NCBI GenBank assembly: GCA_016870515.1
Contig: VGBL01000018.1
Coordinates: forward strand, 1 to 40,566
From: Actinomycetota bacterium
Lineage (GTDB): Bacteria > Actinomycetota > Actinomycetes > S36-B12
Direction of reading: 5' to 3'
Length of the DNA stretch: 40,566 bases
In this document: positions 25,423-34,547 of the stretch, one piece after another
Numbering within the stretch: the stretch's first letter is position 1
How the letters are laid out: every line of letters starts with the position of its first letter
Position numbers and translations under genes: made by a program
The notes under the pieces: generated by a model
The model's database searches: none
The model's input: only the letters and a program-made list of their open reading frames with translations
What the model was told of the DNA's origin: nothing

Positions 25423-26949
25423 TCAGCGTGTGTAGGTGCGAGCTGCAGAGGTGAATCCGGAGAAAGTGCCGGACGGATTCGCGATGACCTCCACCGTCAG
25501 CGATCCGTCGGCATTGACCCGGACCGCCATGGTGCCCTGCTTCGATGGCCCTGGAACCGCCTGGTAGCCGACCGGAAAGGGTGAATTGGTTGTTGTGGGA
25601 TCCATCTGGTAGGGGTCTCCATCGGCGGTAAGAGTTTCCATCGAGTGCAGCGGGTACACCACCGTGCCGTCCGCAACGGTCACCTCATCAGGAGTGGGAA
25701 GTCCCCCGGCGAGCGAAATGGCAAACTGACCGAGGCCTTGCACATCGGCGTCACCGGCTTCGTCGGCGAACCAGCCCATGGATGCAATCCAGGTCGACGG
25801 GGTGGTCCAGTGAGGAGCGAGGGCGAGGTGGCCGTACGCGTAGGTGTTCTTGCCGGGTATACCACCCAATTGCATCCACTCGTTGGGCTTGACGGATGCG
25901 ATCGGGATGCCCGAGTAGCCCGCCGTGCCCGCCAGGAACCACGAGCCTGATGCTGCGCCCCGCACGTCGAAGTCCACCTTCCACCAGCGTGGAGCCTGCG
26001 TCCGCTGCATCACTTTCTCGTAGGCGGCGGCGAGTTCGCGCGTGAAGAACGGAGTGGGGTCGGCCGTGTAGGGCTTCCACGCCTCCCCATAGGCGTAGGA
26101 CAGCGGGTTGGCGAAGCCCGTCAGCCAGGTGCCCCCGGAGAAGACGTTGAAGTCGAGCGGGTGATCGCGCTGCGAGCCGAACTGCTGCCCGGCGGCCAGC
26201 TTGGTCCCCCGCCGCACCCCGGCCTGAAGCCGGTCCAGGACCATGTAGACGGTGTAGACACCGCACCCATGGTTGATGACGACGCGATACACCGTGGTCG
26301 TGCCCTCCGCGCGCAGCGTGCTCACCTCGATCACGGTGCCGGCTGCCGGGGACGTCACCGGCACAAACGGGGCGTTCTGCCGCGCGGCATCCGTGAGCTC
26401 GAGGCTCTTCAGCCCCAGGTAGGCGTGATCAATCGGAGTGACGTGGCTGCCGATCATCGCGCCGTACGGGATGGATGAGGTAAGCGTGTCCAGGGGAATG
26501 ATCGTGTGGGTGAGTTTCACCGTCGACGCAGAGCAGGTCGTCTCGGGCTGACCGAAGACCGCGTCCACTGTCGGGTACCAACTTGGACGCGACGTGTAAC
26601 CCGTCGTTGGCGGCAGGTCCGGGGTGAATGCCTACGCCCACCGACCTGACTTGCAGATGGCGATGCCCATGCCGCGCATGGGCGCGAGTTGTCCCGAAGT
26701 AGCACAGGTGGCGCCCGGGCCGTCTGCGGGTGTGGGAGTCGGCGGTGGTGTGGATGCGAGCTTCCATCGCAACTTGCCCTTGACCTTCGCGCACACCAGA
26801 TTGCGACCTTGGGCATCGACCGTCGTCATTCCGGCCCGTGCGCAGGGCTTGCCGACGGAGGCGGCAGCTTGGGCCGCAGGAGCTCCGAGGGCCAAAACGA
26901 GTCCGATGGACCCAAGAACGGCAGCCGAACTACGGGCAAGTGTCCTCAT
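25423..26949 (-). pseudogene. Secreted protein gene interrupted by an in-frame amber codon
   Basis: From the ATG at 26949 (GGGAGAAGAG upstream) the frame gives a signal peptide (cleavage after AQA), two small Cys-pair units (VGKPCARAG...[12 protein letters not shown] and ATCATSG...AICKSGRW) and then TAG at 26632-26634, codon 106. The same frame continues at once with sensible coding sequence ([20 protein letters not shown]) for another 400 codons to 25423, including a beta-rich domain with PVTSPAAGTVIEV and VVINHGCGVYTVYMVLDRL that resembles M23-like folds but without a clear catalytic set. One gene is therefore split by a single stop codon. It may be a nonsense mutation, a base error or readthrough; a downstream GTG near 26568 could restart only a form without the signal peptide. 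Confidence 0.75.
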
Positions 26950-27130
26950 CTCTTCTCCCAACCCCGAGTGCTGCCTCGGTGCACAGTATGGACGCCCGAT
27001 TGCCGCTGTGTCCTCCTTGAGGCCCACCTTCCTTGGGGGGATTGGCCCCGGCGCCTCTTCGGGCTCCTTCGTCCGGACTCGGTTGGCCCCCAACGCCGGT
27101 CGCCGCGGCGGTCGCTTGGGGCCGGCGTGG

Positions 27131-27136
27131 CAGGAT
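27131..27136 (+). promoter_or_regulatory. Predicted -10 (CAGGAT) of purL
   Basis: CAGGAT is six bases from the GTG at 27143 and decides that start. The 193-base divergent region 26950-27142 otherwise holds the leader of the minus-strand secreted gene (TACTGT as a possible -10) and GC-rich sequence with no further feature seen. Confidence 0.6.
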
Positions 27137-27142
27137 CGGCAC

Positions 27143-29446
27143 GTGACACTCGACACGGTAGGTCGTGCCAGCAGCAGCCCCGACGTCGATCAGCCCTACG
27201 CCGACCTCGGCCTCAAGCCCGACGAATACGCGCGTATCCGCGAGATCCTCGGCCGTCGCCCGACCTCGAGTGAACTGGCGATGTACTCCGTTATGTGGAG
27301 CGAGCACTGCTCCTACAAGTCGTCCAAGGTGCACCTGCGCCAGTTCGGCGACAAGCAGCCCGAAGGCGGCTGGCCCCAACTGATGGTCGGCATCGGCGAG
27401 AACGCCGGAGTCGTCGACGTCGGTGATGGCTGGGCTGTGACCTTCAAGGTCGAGTCACACAATCATCCGTCCTATGTCGAGCCCTATCAGGGCGCGGCCA
27501 CCGGCATCGGCGGCATCGTGCGCGACATCCTCTCCATGGGTGCGCGCCCACTGGCGGTTATGGACCCGCTGCGCTTTGGCCCCGCGGACGCCCCTGACAC
27601 CAGGCGCGTACTCCCCGGAGTCATCGCCGGCATCGGCGGCTACGGCAACTGCCTGGGCCTGCCCACGATCGGTGGCGAGGTCGTCTTCGACCCGACGTAC
27701 GCCGGCAATCCGCTCGTCAACGCGCTGTGCATCGGCGCGATGAAGCACGAGGACATCCATCTGGCATCCGCCAAGGGCGTCGGCAACCTTGTCATCCTCT
27801 ACGGCGCGCGCACCGGCGGCGACGGTATCGGCGGCGTCTCGGTGCTGGCCAGCGAGACCTTCGATGCCGATGGCCCCGCCAAGCGACCGAGCGTGCAGGT
27901 GGGCGATCCCTTCATGGAGAAGCTGCTCATCGAGTGCACGCTCGAGGTGCTGCACGCGGGGCTGGTCGAGGGCATCCAGGATCTTGGTGGTGCGGGCATC
28001 TCCTGCGCGACCAGCGAGCTCGCGTCCAATGGCGAGGGCGGCATGCACGTGCACCTCGACCGAGTGATCCTGCGCGACCCCACGCTCTCGCCCGAGGAGA
28101 TCCTCATGAGCGAGTCGCAGGAGCGCATGTGCGCGATCGTCACGCCGGCCAACGTCGAGGCGTTCATGGAGATCTGCCGCAAGTGGGAGGTCGAGGCCGT
28201 CGTGATCGGTGAGGTCACCGACAGCGGCCGCCTCACCATCGACTGGCACGGCGAGCGCATCGTCGACGTGCCACCGCGCACCGTCGCGCACGAGGGCCCG
28301 GTCTATGAGCGCCCGATGCAGCGACCGGCAGAGCTCGACACCCTCAAGGCCGACGACGCCAACGCCCTGCCTCGCCCGACATCGGCAGAGGACCTTCGCG
28401 CGACCTTCGTGCGCATGGCCGGGACACCCAATCTGGCGTCGAAGAAGTGGGTGACCAGCCAGTACGACCGCTATGTGCTCGGAAACACGGTGCTGGCGCA
28501 GCCCGAGGACGCCGGCATGATCCGGATTGACGAGGAGTCCGGTCTCGGTGTCGCCGCTTCGACCGACTGCAATGGCCGATTCGTGCGACTCGATCCCTAC
28601 AACGGCGCGCAACTCGCGCTTGCCGAGGCGTATCGCAATGTCGCAGCCACGGGCGCGCGGCCGCTGGCCGTGACCAACTGCCTCAACTTCGGCTCCCCCG
28701 AGGATCCGGGAGTCATGTGGACGTTCGCCGAGGCGGTGCGCGGTCTGGCCGACGGCTGTCTCGAGCTCGGCATCCCCGTCACCGGAGGCAACGTCAGCTT
28801 CTACAACTCCACGGCCGACACCGCGATCCTGCCGACTCCTGTCGTCGGCGTCCTCGGCGTAATCGACGATGTCGAACGCCGCACTCCGATGGCGTGGGCT
28901 ACCGATGGTGAGGTCATCTACCTGCTGGGCGACACCGACGAGGACTTCGCCGGCAGTGAGTGGGCGCACGCCGAGCACGGCCATCTCGGCGGCACGCCGC
29001 CCCGCGCCGATCTGGCCCGCGAAAAGCTGCTCGCCGACGTCCTCATTGCCGGGTCCCGCGACGGCATGCTGACCGCGGCTCACGACGTGGCCGATGGCGG
29101 AGTCGCGCAGGCACTCACGGAGATGGCCCTGCGCTCGGGCGTGGGCGCACGCTTGTGGGCGCCAGAAACGACCGCGCCCTTCGTCTTCCTTTGGTCTGAG
29201 TCGCCCGGGCGTGCGGTCGTCGTCGTGCCACGGTCGGAGGAGATGCGCTTCACCGCCATGTGCGCGGCGCGCGGCCTGCCTGCTCATCGCATTGGCGCGG
29301 TCGACTCAGGGCTCGGTGCCGATGCCGGCTATCCGGGCGAGCAGGCGCTGGAGTTCACCGACGTGTTCTCGATCCCCCTGGCGGAGTTGCGCGAGTCGCA
29401 CGAATCGACGTTTCCGCGTTACTTCGGAGCTGCGCTGACCGCCTAG
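27143..29446 (+). CDS. purL: Phosphoribosylformylglycinamidine synthase subunit PurL
   Basis: PurL uses ATP and ammonia from PurQ to convert FGAR to FGAM. The 767-residue product is the short (Bacillus-type) PurL that needs PurS and PurQ. Landmarks are [44 protein letters not shown] (metal/ATP site), [18 protein letters not shown], and in the second half [40 protein letters not shown] and [18 protein letters not shown]. The GTG at 27143 is favoured over a long upstream extension, which overlaps the divergent gene and has no PurL-like sequence. It ends in TAG sharing CTAG with the convergent bldC-like stop. Confidence 0.97.
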   Translation: MTLDTVGRASSSPDVDQPYADLGLKPDEYARIREILGRRPTSSELAMYSVMWSEHCSYKSSKVHLRQFGDKQPEGGWPQLMVGIGENAGVVDVGDGWAVTFKVESHNHPSYVEPYQGAATGIGGIVRDILSMGARPLAVMDPLRFGPADAPDTRRVLPGVIAGIGGYGNCLGLPTIGGEVVFDPTYAGNPLVNALCIGAMKHEDIHLASAKGVGNLVILYGARTGGDGIGGVSVLASETFDADGPAKRPSVQVGDPFMEKLLIECTLEVLHAGLVEGIQDLGGAGISCATSELASNGEGGMHVHLDRVILRDPTLSPEEILMSESQERMCAIVTPANVEAFMEICRKWEVEAVVIGEVTDSGRLTIDWHGERIVDVPPRTVAHEGPVYERPMQRPAELDTLKADDANALPRPTSAEDLRATFVRMAGTPNLASKKWVTSQYDRYVLGNTVLAQPEDAGMIRIDEESGLGVAASTDCNGRFVRLDPYNGAQLALAEAYRNVAATGARPLAVTNCLNFGSPEDPGVMWTFAEAVRGLADGCLELGIPVTGGNVSFYNSTADTAILPTPVVGVLGVIDDVERRTPMAWATDGEVIYLLGDTDEDFAGSEWAHAEHGHLGGTPPRADLAREKLLADVLIAGSRDGMLTAAHDVADGGVAQALTEMALRSGVGARLWAPETTAPFVFLWSESPGRAVVVVPRSEEMRFTAMCAARGLPAHRIGAVDSGLGADAGYPGEQALEFTDVFSIPLAELRESHESTFPRYFGAALTA

Positions 29447-29658
29447 GGCACGATGGGGTCGATGGGCACCGTAATGCCCGACTCGTCGAGCAGGGCGTAG
29501 ACCTCGGAGGCGCGATAACGCCGGTGGCCGCCGAGCGTGCGCACCGCGGAGAGCTTGCCGCTAGAGACCCAGCGCGACACGGTCTTGGGATGCACGCGGA
29601 ATAGGTTGGCCACCTCGGCCGGTGTGAGCAGCCGCTCGGTGTCTCTCGGAACGCTCAT
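29443..29658 (-). CDS. bldC: BldC-like MerR-family DNA-binding protein
   Basis: The 71-residue protein is a single MerR-type winged [47 protein letters not shown] closely follows Streptomyces BldC (LLTPAEVA-x-MFRVDPKTVTRW, [10 protein letters not shown]). BldC binds direct repeats cooperatively and controls development; orthologues in non-sporulating actinobacteria have less clear roles. GGGGGATCGG precedes the ATG. It is divergent from the monooxygenase operon (118 bases between), which it could regulate, and convergent with purL with overlapping stop codons. Confidence 0.92.
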   Translation of the reverse strand: MSVPRDTERLLTPAEVANLFRVHPKTVSRWVSSGKLSAVRTLGGHRRYRASEVYALLDESGITVPIDPIVP

Positions 29659-29776
29659 CCGATCCCCCGATCATTGATTCCTTGGCCGGACGCTACTCCC
29701 TACCGCCCGATTTGTCCTTAAACACAGAAACTGGACCCCGTTTGCGCGCGCCGCCGACCCCCAGGATGCTTTGCCC

Positions 29777-31123
29777 ATGGAAGATCGCGGTGCCGCCTGG
29801 GCCGTCGTGGGGGCCGGCCCCCATGGCCTGTCGGCCCTGAAGAACCTCCTTCAGCTCGGCCTCGACGCCGATGGATTCGAGCGCGACACCGACCTGGGCG
29901 GCAACTGGAACTTCCATGCCGAGAACTCCCGCGTCTACGAGTCGACGCACCTCATCTCCACCAAGCCCTTCACCCAGTTCCCCGACTTCCCGATGCCCGA
30001 CTCCTACCCCGACTACCCCTCGCACTGGCAGGTGCACCGCTACTTCCGCGCGTACGCCGAGCACTTCGGCCTGTTCGACCACCTGCACTTCAACAGCGAG
30101 GTCGTCGGCATCACCACCGCGGATGGCGACCGCTGGAACGTCACCGTGTGCAACCACGAGTCGGGTGAGGAGATCACGCGCCAGTACGCTGGCGTCGTCA
30201 TCGCTAACGGCCACAACTGGTGGCCGAAGATCCCGCAGTATCCGGGCCAGGACACCTTCACCGGGGAGATTCGCCACTCCGCGCACTACAAGAGCGCCGA
30301 CGTCGTGCGGGGCAAGCGCGTGCTCGTCGTGGGCGCGGGCAACACCGGATGCGATGTCGCGGTCGAGAGTGCGCAGAACGCGAAGGAGACCTACCACTCC
30401 ACCCGTCGCGGCTACTACTACAACCCCAAGTACGCCTTCGGCCGCCCATCCGACCAGACGGCCGACCTCCTGCTCGCCCTCCGGCTGCCGCTGGGGCTGC
30501 GCCGCGTGATGTTCAAGACGGTGCTGCGCCTAACCGTCGGCGACTTCGAGAAGTTCGGCCTGCGCAAGCCCGATCACGAGTTCTTCGAGACCCACCCGAT
30601 CGTCAATCAGCAGCTTGTCTATTACGTCAGCCACGGCGACATCCAGCCCAAGCCCGACATCGAGCGTTTCGATGGATCGATGGTGCACTTCGCAGACGGC
30701 ACCAGTGTCGATATCGACCTTGTTGTCTTCTGCACCGGCTACCTCGCGCACTTCCCCTTCCTCGATGACTCGTTCCTCAACCTCGAGGGAGATCACCCGG
30801 TGCTTGCTCGGCAGATCTTCACGCCCACCACGCCGACACTCGTTGTGTCGGGGCTTATCCAGCCCGACAGCGGTCAGTGGACGATCGCGCACTGGCAGGC
30901 GATGCTCATCGCGACCTACGCTGCAGTGCGTGCTCAGGACTCGGCCACCGCTCAGCGCTTCTACGACGCGATGGTCGCCGAGACGGGAGTCCGCTTCACC
31001 GGGGGCACCGACTACAAGGACTCAACCCGTCACTACTACGAGATCGCCCACCAGGAGTACCTCCGCGCCGTCGAGGATGACCTGCAGAGGCTCGAGTCGA
31101 TGGCCCCGGCCCTGGCCCGATGA
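29777..31123 (+). CDS. Flavin-containing monooxygenase (FMO/BVMO-like)
   Basis: The 448-residue class B flavoprotein monooxygenase has the FAD motif AVVGAGPHGLSALKNL at the N terminus, the FMO fingerprint FxGxxxHSxxY as FTGEIRHSAHY, and the NADPH motif VLVVGAGNTGCDVAVE. VVFCTGYLAHFPFL is the usual second conserved site. Such enzymes oxygenate N, S or carbonyl carbon of small molecules with NADPH and O2; the substrate is unknown. An in-frame TTG at 29771 gives two more residues, but the ATG at 29777 is likelier (CAGGAT nine bases upstream). It is coupled by ATGA to the alpha/beta hydrolase gene. Confidence 0.92.
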   Translation: MEDRGAAWAVVGAGPHGLSALKNLLQLGLDADGFERDTDLGGNWNFHAENSRVYESTHLISTKPFTQFPDFPMPDSYPDYPSHWQVHRYFRAYAEHFGLFDHLHFNSEVVGITTADGDRWNVTVCNHESGEEITRQYAGVVIANGHNWWPKIPQYPGQDTFTGEIRHSAHYKSADVVRGKRVLVVGAGNTGCDVAVESAQNAKETYHSTRRGYYYNPKYAFGRPSDQTADLLLALRLPLGLRRVMFKTVLRLTVGDFEKFGLRKPDHEFFETHPIVNQQLVYYVSHGDIQPKPDIERFDGSMVHFADGTSVDIDLVVFCTGYLAHFPFLDDSFLNLEGDHPVLARQIFTPTTPTLVVSGLIQPDSGQWTIAHWQAMLIATYAAVRAQDSATAQRFYDAMVAETGVRFTGGTDYKDSTRHYYEIAHQEYLRAVEDDLQRLESMAPALAR

Positions 31124-31959
31124 GCAAGCGGCGTCGGGCGTCGAAGGTGATGCGCCTGTGGGACTGGTCGGTCCCGCCCACCGGTGCGCACCGCGAGGTT
31201 CTGTCGATCGTGCCGGAGGGCTGGCACGACCAACCGCGTGCCACGCGCAAGCCTCCGCTGCTCTTCGTGCACGGCATCGCCCACGGCGCGTGGTGCTGGC
31301 GCGAGCACTGGATGCCCGCGGCCGCCGAGCGCGACTACCCCGTCTTCGCGCTCTCCCTGCGCGGACACGGCGACTCCGGCGGGCGCAAGCGCCTGGGCCG
31401 CACCCTGCTGCGCCACTACGTGCACGACGTGATGCAGACGATTGCCGAACTTCCGCAGCCGCCGGTGATCGTCGGGCACTCAATGGGAGCGCTCATCTCG
31501 CAGCTCGTCGCCGATCGCTACCAGCCGCGCGGCCTCGCGCTCCTCACGCCCGCTCCTATCCAGGGCGCGGCCTACATGCTCCCGACGATTCTGCGCCGCC
31601 GCCCCCTTGACGCCGCCAAGGTCGTCGCCGGCGGCACGCTGCCGCTGCGTGCCGAGCAGCTCTTCGTCGGCCTCGACCAGACCACCGCCGCACGCTACGT
31701 CGATCGTCTCGGACGTGAGTCGCCGTGGGCGCAGTACGAACTCTTCGTGCCCCACCGCATTGGCCCCGTGCGCGCGCCGGTGCTCGTCGTCGGCACTCCT
31801 GACGATCGCGTCGTCGACGTACGCGCTGTCGAGGAGACGGCCCGCGCGTACGACGTCGAGCCCGTGTGGCTTCCCGGCATCGGTCACGACCTCATGCTCG
31901 ATGCCGGCTGGGAGAAGGCCCTCGGCGTCCTGCTGGACTGGGTCGATGAGCGCTGCTGA
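31120..31959 (+). CDS. Alpha/beta hydrolase
   Basis: The 279-residue serine hydrolase has the nucleophile elbow GHSMGAL, the oxyanion-region FVHGIAHGAWCWREHW, an acid-side loop GTPDDRVVD and the catalytic histidine in GIGHDLML. It is of the lipase/esterase class; the substrate is unknown. It overlaps the monooxygenase stop (ATGA, 31120-31123) and in turn overlaps the SCP_3 gene by 14 bases, so the three proteins are made together. A pathway oxidising a lipophilic compound and hydrolysing the resulting ester is a reasonable inference. Confidence 0.9.
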   Translation: MSKRRRASKVMRLWDWSVPPTGAHREVLSIVPEGWHDQPRATRKPPLLFVHGIAHGAWCWREHWMPAAAERDYPVFALSLRGHGDSGGRKRLGRTLLRHYVHDVMQTIAELPQPPVIVGHSMGALISQLVADRYQPRGLALLTPAPIQGAAYMLPTILRRRPLDAAKVVAGGTLPLRAEQLFVGLDQTTAARYVDRLGRESPWAQYELFVPHRIGPVRAPVLVVGTPDDRVVDVRAVEETARAYDVEPVWLPGIGHDLMLDAGWEKALGVLLDWVDERC

Positions 31960-32305
31960 CCCCCAGGTCGCGCAGCAGCTCGAGGCGTGCCTGGTCGCCT
32001 ACGACATGGACCGCAACCCGGATCCGCCCGTCGAGCGGGCCGCCGTGAAGGCCACCCTCGACCTGCTGACGCAGAAGGCCCCGGGTCGCAGCGTGGAGGT
32101 GCGCATTCCGCCCTACGCCGCCGTCCAGGTGGTCGAAGGCGTCAAACACCGCCGAGGAACGCCCGCCGCTGTGGTGGAGTCGGACGCCGCGACCTGGCTG
32201 CGGTTGGCCGCCGGCCAGCTCGCGTGGGTCGACGCCGTAAGCACCGGCAAACTCACCGCGAGCGGCGAGCGTAGCGACCTCTCCGCCTACCTGCCGCTCG
32301 TCTGA
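31946..32305 (+). CDS. Sterol-carrier-like protein (SCP_3 family)
   Basis: The 119-residue product fits the bacterial SCP_3 family seen in actinobacteria: PVERAAVKATLDLLTQKAPGRSVEVRIPPYAAVQ, then HRRGTPAAVVESDAATWLRLAAGQLAW and TASGERSDLSAYLPLV. The fold is an SCP2-like hydrophobic-cavity domain, so lipid or small-molecule binding is plausible but not shown. In many actinobacteria this gene lies next to purF; here it closes the monooxygenase-hydrolase operon and purF is not in the window. It starts inside the hydrolase gene. Confidence 0.88.
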   Translation: MSAADPQVAQQLEACLVAYDMDRNPDPPVERAAVKATLDLLTQKAPGRSVEVRIPPYAAVQVVEGVKHRRGTPAAVVESDAATWLRLAAGQLAWVDAVSTGKLTASGERSDLSAYLPLV

Positions 32306-32405
32306 GCGAGCGTCTTACCGGGCAAAGGGCAACGCAGCACCAGCGGAATGCTCGGTGTCACGTGCGCGGCTGGCAGCACCGAAAACGCCAGGTGCACGCC
32401 GAGGA

Positions 32406-32651
32406 TCATCCGCTCGCTGCTGCCCGGTGCCGAAGCCGGCCGTGCCGAAGCCGGCCGGCTGACACCGGGCTCGTGGTCGTGGGCTTCTTCTCGCGGCGCT
32501 TCCGCTCCTCGATGACAGATTGGGCGGAGATGCGGAGGGGGCTCTCCTGTACGGCCTGTAGGTGCCCGTCGTCGACGAGCTGGCGCACCCGGCGCTCACT
32601 TACGCGGAGCACGCGGGCGGCTTCTGCAGCGCTGTAGGTGTCCCCTGCCAT
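32406..32651 (-). CDS. Small MerR/excisionase-type HTH protein
   Basis: The 81-residue product has a helix-turn-helix of the excisionase/HTH_17 kind: YSAAEAARVLRVSERRVRQLVDDGHLQAVQESPLRISAQSVIEER. The C terminus is basic and contains a short tandem duplication (GRLRH GRLRH) caused by a 15-base direct repeat at about 32428-32457. No phage or integrase gene is nearby, so it is probably a regulator rather than a true Xis. The ATG at 32651 is supported by CAGGAT six bases upstream. Confidence 0.75.
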   Translation of the reverse strand: MAGDTYSAAEAARVLRVSERRVRQLVDDGHLQAVQESPLRISAQSVIEERKRREKKPTTTSPVSAGRLRHGRLRHRAAASG

Positions 32652-32657
32652 GCCCCG

Positions 32658-32663
32658 ATCCTG
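32658..32663 (-). promoter_or_regulatory. Predicted -10 (CAGGAT) of the HTH gene
   Basis: CAGGAT is on the minus strand, six bases from the ATG at 32651. Confidence 0.55.
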
Positions 32664-32721
32664 CCCGGAGGACTCCGCGAAACTCCGCATCCGGCGCTGC
32701 TTTTCGGAGGTGGGCGCGTCT

Positions 32722-32777
32722 GGGGACTGGGCGGGTAGAGCGGTCGGCTAGGGCTCTGAAATTCCTACCCAGTCCCC
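32722..32777. repeat. Inverted repeat downstream of the GGTG-motif gene
   Basis: GGGGACTGGG plus GTAG (32722-32738, with a three-base bulge) pairs with CTACCCAGTCCCC (32765-32777). It lies 40 bases beyond the stop of the minus-strand gene at 32817 and upstream of the HTH gene, so it is most likely a terminator. Confidence 0.6.
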
Positions 32778-32816
32778 GGAGATGCCGGGGCGGGGCTCGG
32801 ACGCGGTGACGTGCGC

Positions 32817-33299
32817 TCAGTCGACGAAGCGGAACTTCTGCCGATACGTGCCGTCGGACTTCAAGATCGACACGAGTTCGCCGCGCACCCCGACGTATGC
32901 GCCGGTGCCGCCGGTGATAGCGATCGTGAATGCCTTACCGGGCCGGAACTTGCCGCTCTTGCTGGGGTAGTTGGAGACGCCCTCGGCGATGATCTGGCCG
33001 CCCTTGAGGTCAAAGATGATGGTGCGCAGCCGCGTCTCGATGTCGTCGCCCTCGACCTTCACGTCGAAGAGCTCCTGCTGCCCGACGAGCCGGCCGACCT
33101 TCTTGCCGGACGAGTCGCGCACGACCGCCTTAAACACGCGCGTGAGCACGACGCCGTCCACGATGTGCTGGTCGACGATGACGGGCACGTCGTTCTTGAG
33201 GATGAGATCCCAGTCGCCGCTGGCGCTGGCGGGCTGGGCGGCGACCACCATCGACGCGGCGAGGGCGGCGGAGATGGCGAGAGCGGCGATTCGACGCAT
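32817..33299 (-). CDS. Secreted single-domain GGTG-motif protein (AOC/dirigent-like)
   Basis: The 160-residue product has a signal peptide (hydrophobic core AALAISAALAASMVVAA, cleavage near ASA at 25-27) and one beta-rich domain ending with the motif ITGGTGAYVGVRGELV (128-143). The same motif occurs in repeat form in the 410-residue protein at 23100-24332; both also share a phrase of the type DSSGKKVGRL / DTSGKNVGTL early in the domain. This supports a common domain family resembling the allene-oxide-cyclase barrel. Its role is unknown. GAAGGAAATCCC before the ATG is a good ribosome site, and TAGTAT farther upstream is a possible -10. Confidence 0.75.
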   Translation of the reverse strand: MRRIAALAISAALAASMVVAAQPASASGDWDLILKNDVPVIVDQHIVDGVVLTRVFKAVVRDSSGKKVGRLVGQQELFDVKVEGDDIETRLRTIIFDLKGGQIIAEGVSNYPSKSGKFRPGKAFTIAITGGTGAYVGVRGELVSILKSDGTYRQKFRFVD

Positions 33300-33456
33300 G
33301 GGATTTCCTTCGTGAGGGCCGATGGGGTTGAAGGCGCCATACTAGGCGCTCAGGGCCCTGGTCAGGCGGTGCCCCCGGGCCGCAGCCGATGCAGCGGCCC
33401 TTCCCCAGGCGGTAGTCGGACACCCCCCTAGTCGAGGGGAGCAAGGCCCCTGCGAT

Positions 33457-33485
33457 TTGACTTCCGCGTCCTCGGACTATAACTT
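33457..33485 (+). promoter_or_regulatory. Consensus-like promoter of the iron ABC operon
   Basis: TTGACT (33457-33462) and TAACTT (33480-33485) are separated by 17 bases. This is the most complete sigma-70-type promoter in the window. The -10 is covered by the left arm of the operator at 33482-33514, so repressor binding would block it. Confidence 0.7.
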
Positions 33486-33514
33486 AGGTAAGCCTTACTT
33501 AGGCTTACCTAAGT
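33482..33514. promoter_or_regulatory. DtxR/IdeR-like iron operator
   Basis: ACTTAGGTAAGCCT (33482-33495) and AGGCTTACCTAAGT (33501-33514) form a perfect 14-bp inverted repeat with a 5-base centre. The half-sites match the TTAGG...CCTAA form of DtxR/IdeR boxes; read as 19-mers, two boxes overlap with a 10-base offset, at 15 of 19 and 13 of 19 matches. It overlaps the -10 and likely start of transcription, so iron-dependent repression of the ABC operon is expected. The repressor gene is not in the window. Confidence 0.85.
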
Positions 33515-33527
33515 CATTGGAGATCGC

Positions 33528-34547
33528 GTGAAGCACCGTACGGCGGCCCTGGCTGCCCTCGCCCTGGCCCTGCCCCTGCTCGCCGCGTGCGGGGGCAGCG
33601 GCTCGGATTCGGCCGACGGCCCGCTGGTGGTGTACTCCGGCCGCTCCGAGGAGCTCGTCGGGCCTCTCTTCGCGCAGTTCACCACCGAGACCGGCATCCC
33701 CCTGGAGGTCCGCTACGGCGACTCCGCCGAGCTCGCGGCGCAGTTGGTCGAGGAGGGCGACCGTACGCCGGCCCAGGTCTTCTTCGCGCAGGACGCCGGC
33801 GCCCTCGGCGCCGTTGCCGCGGAAGGGCTCTTCGCGCAACTGCCCGCTGCCGCCGCGACCGTCGTACCCGCGAATTACCGCTCGCCGGAAGGCACCTGGA
33901 CCGGCGTGACGGGCCGCGCGCGCGTCATCGCCTACGACCCTCGCCAGGTGTCGGAGGCGGAGGTGCCCGACTCGGTCTTCGACCTGACCGATCCGAAGTG
34001 GAAGGGCAAGGTCGGCATGGCCCCGACCAACGCCTCCTTCCAGGCCTTCGTCACCGCCATGCGGGTCGCTCAGGGCGACGACGTGACCCAAAAGTGGCTC
34101 GAGGGCCTGGTCGCCAACGACGCGCAGACCTACGAGAAGAACGGCCTGATCATGGACGCGGTCAACTCCGGCCAGATCACCCTCGGCCTGGTCAACCACT
34201 ACTACCTCTCCGAGATGGGCGCCGAGATCGGGCCCGAAAACGTCATCGCCAAGATCAAGTTCAGCGCCCCGGGTGATCCCGGCGCCCTCGTCAACGTCGC
34301 CGGCGTCGGCGTCATGCAGGGAGCCAGCGACAACGCCAACGCCGCGACCCTCGTCGAGTGGCTGCTGTCCACGCCGACGCAGGAGTGGTTCGTCGCCAAC
34401 ACGGGCGAATACTCGCTCGTGCCGGGCATCGCCGCACGCGAGGGGCTACCGCCACTGGACTCGCTGCGCGGGCCCGACGTGCCTCTCGCCGAAGTCGCCG
34501 ACCTGCCCGGCACTCTGGCGATGCTGGAGGACGTCGGTCTGCTGTGA
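33528..34547 (+). CDS. fbpA: Iron(III) ABC transporter substrate-binding lipoprotein
   Basis: The 339-residue lipoprotein (lipobox LLAAC, C21) binds ferric iron outside the membrane. It belongs to the FbpA/FutA/Sfu type: LVVYSGRSEELVGPLFAQF at the start of the mature protein, FFAQDAGALGAV, DLTDPKWKGKVGMAPTNASFQAFV, and the double tyrosine in LVNHYYL, the usual ferric ligand site. Start GTG at 33528 follows TTGGAG. Its stop overlaps the permease GTG (34544-34547). The operator upstream supports iron as the substrate. Confidence 0.95.
   Translation: MKHRTAALAALALALPLLAACGGSGSDSADGPLVVYSGRSEELVGPLFAQFTTETGIPLEVRYGDSAELAAQLVEEGDRTPAQVFFAQDAGALGAVAAEGLFAQLPAAAATVVPANYRSPEGTWTGVTGRARVIAYDPRQVSEAEVPDSVFDLTDPKWKGKVGMAPTNASFQAFVTAMRVAQGDDVTQKWLEGLVANDAQTYEKNGLIMDAVNSGQITLGLVNHYYLSEMGAEIGPENVIAKIKFSAPGDPGALVNVAGVGVMQGASDNANAATLVEWLLSTPTQEWFVANTGEYSLVPGIAAREGLPPLDSLRGPDVPLAEVADLPGTLAMLEDVGLL

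Noticed and set aside
26624-27142. Extension of purL upstream of the GTG at 27143
   Set aside because: It overlaps the divergent secreted gene, has no PurL similarity, and the CAGGAT hexamer plus six bases fits 27143.
32406-32651. The HTH protein as a phage or integrative-element excisionase
   Set aside because: No integrase, att-like repeats or phage genes are nearby; it is more simply a small MerR-like regulator.
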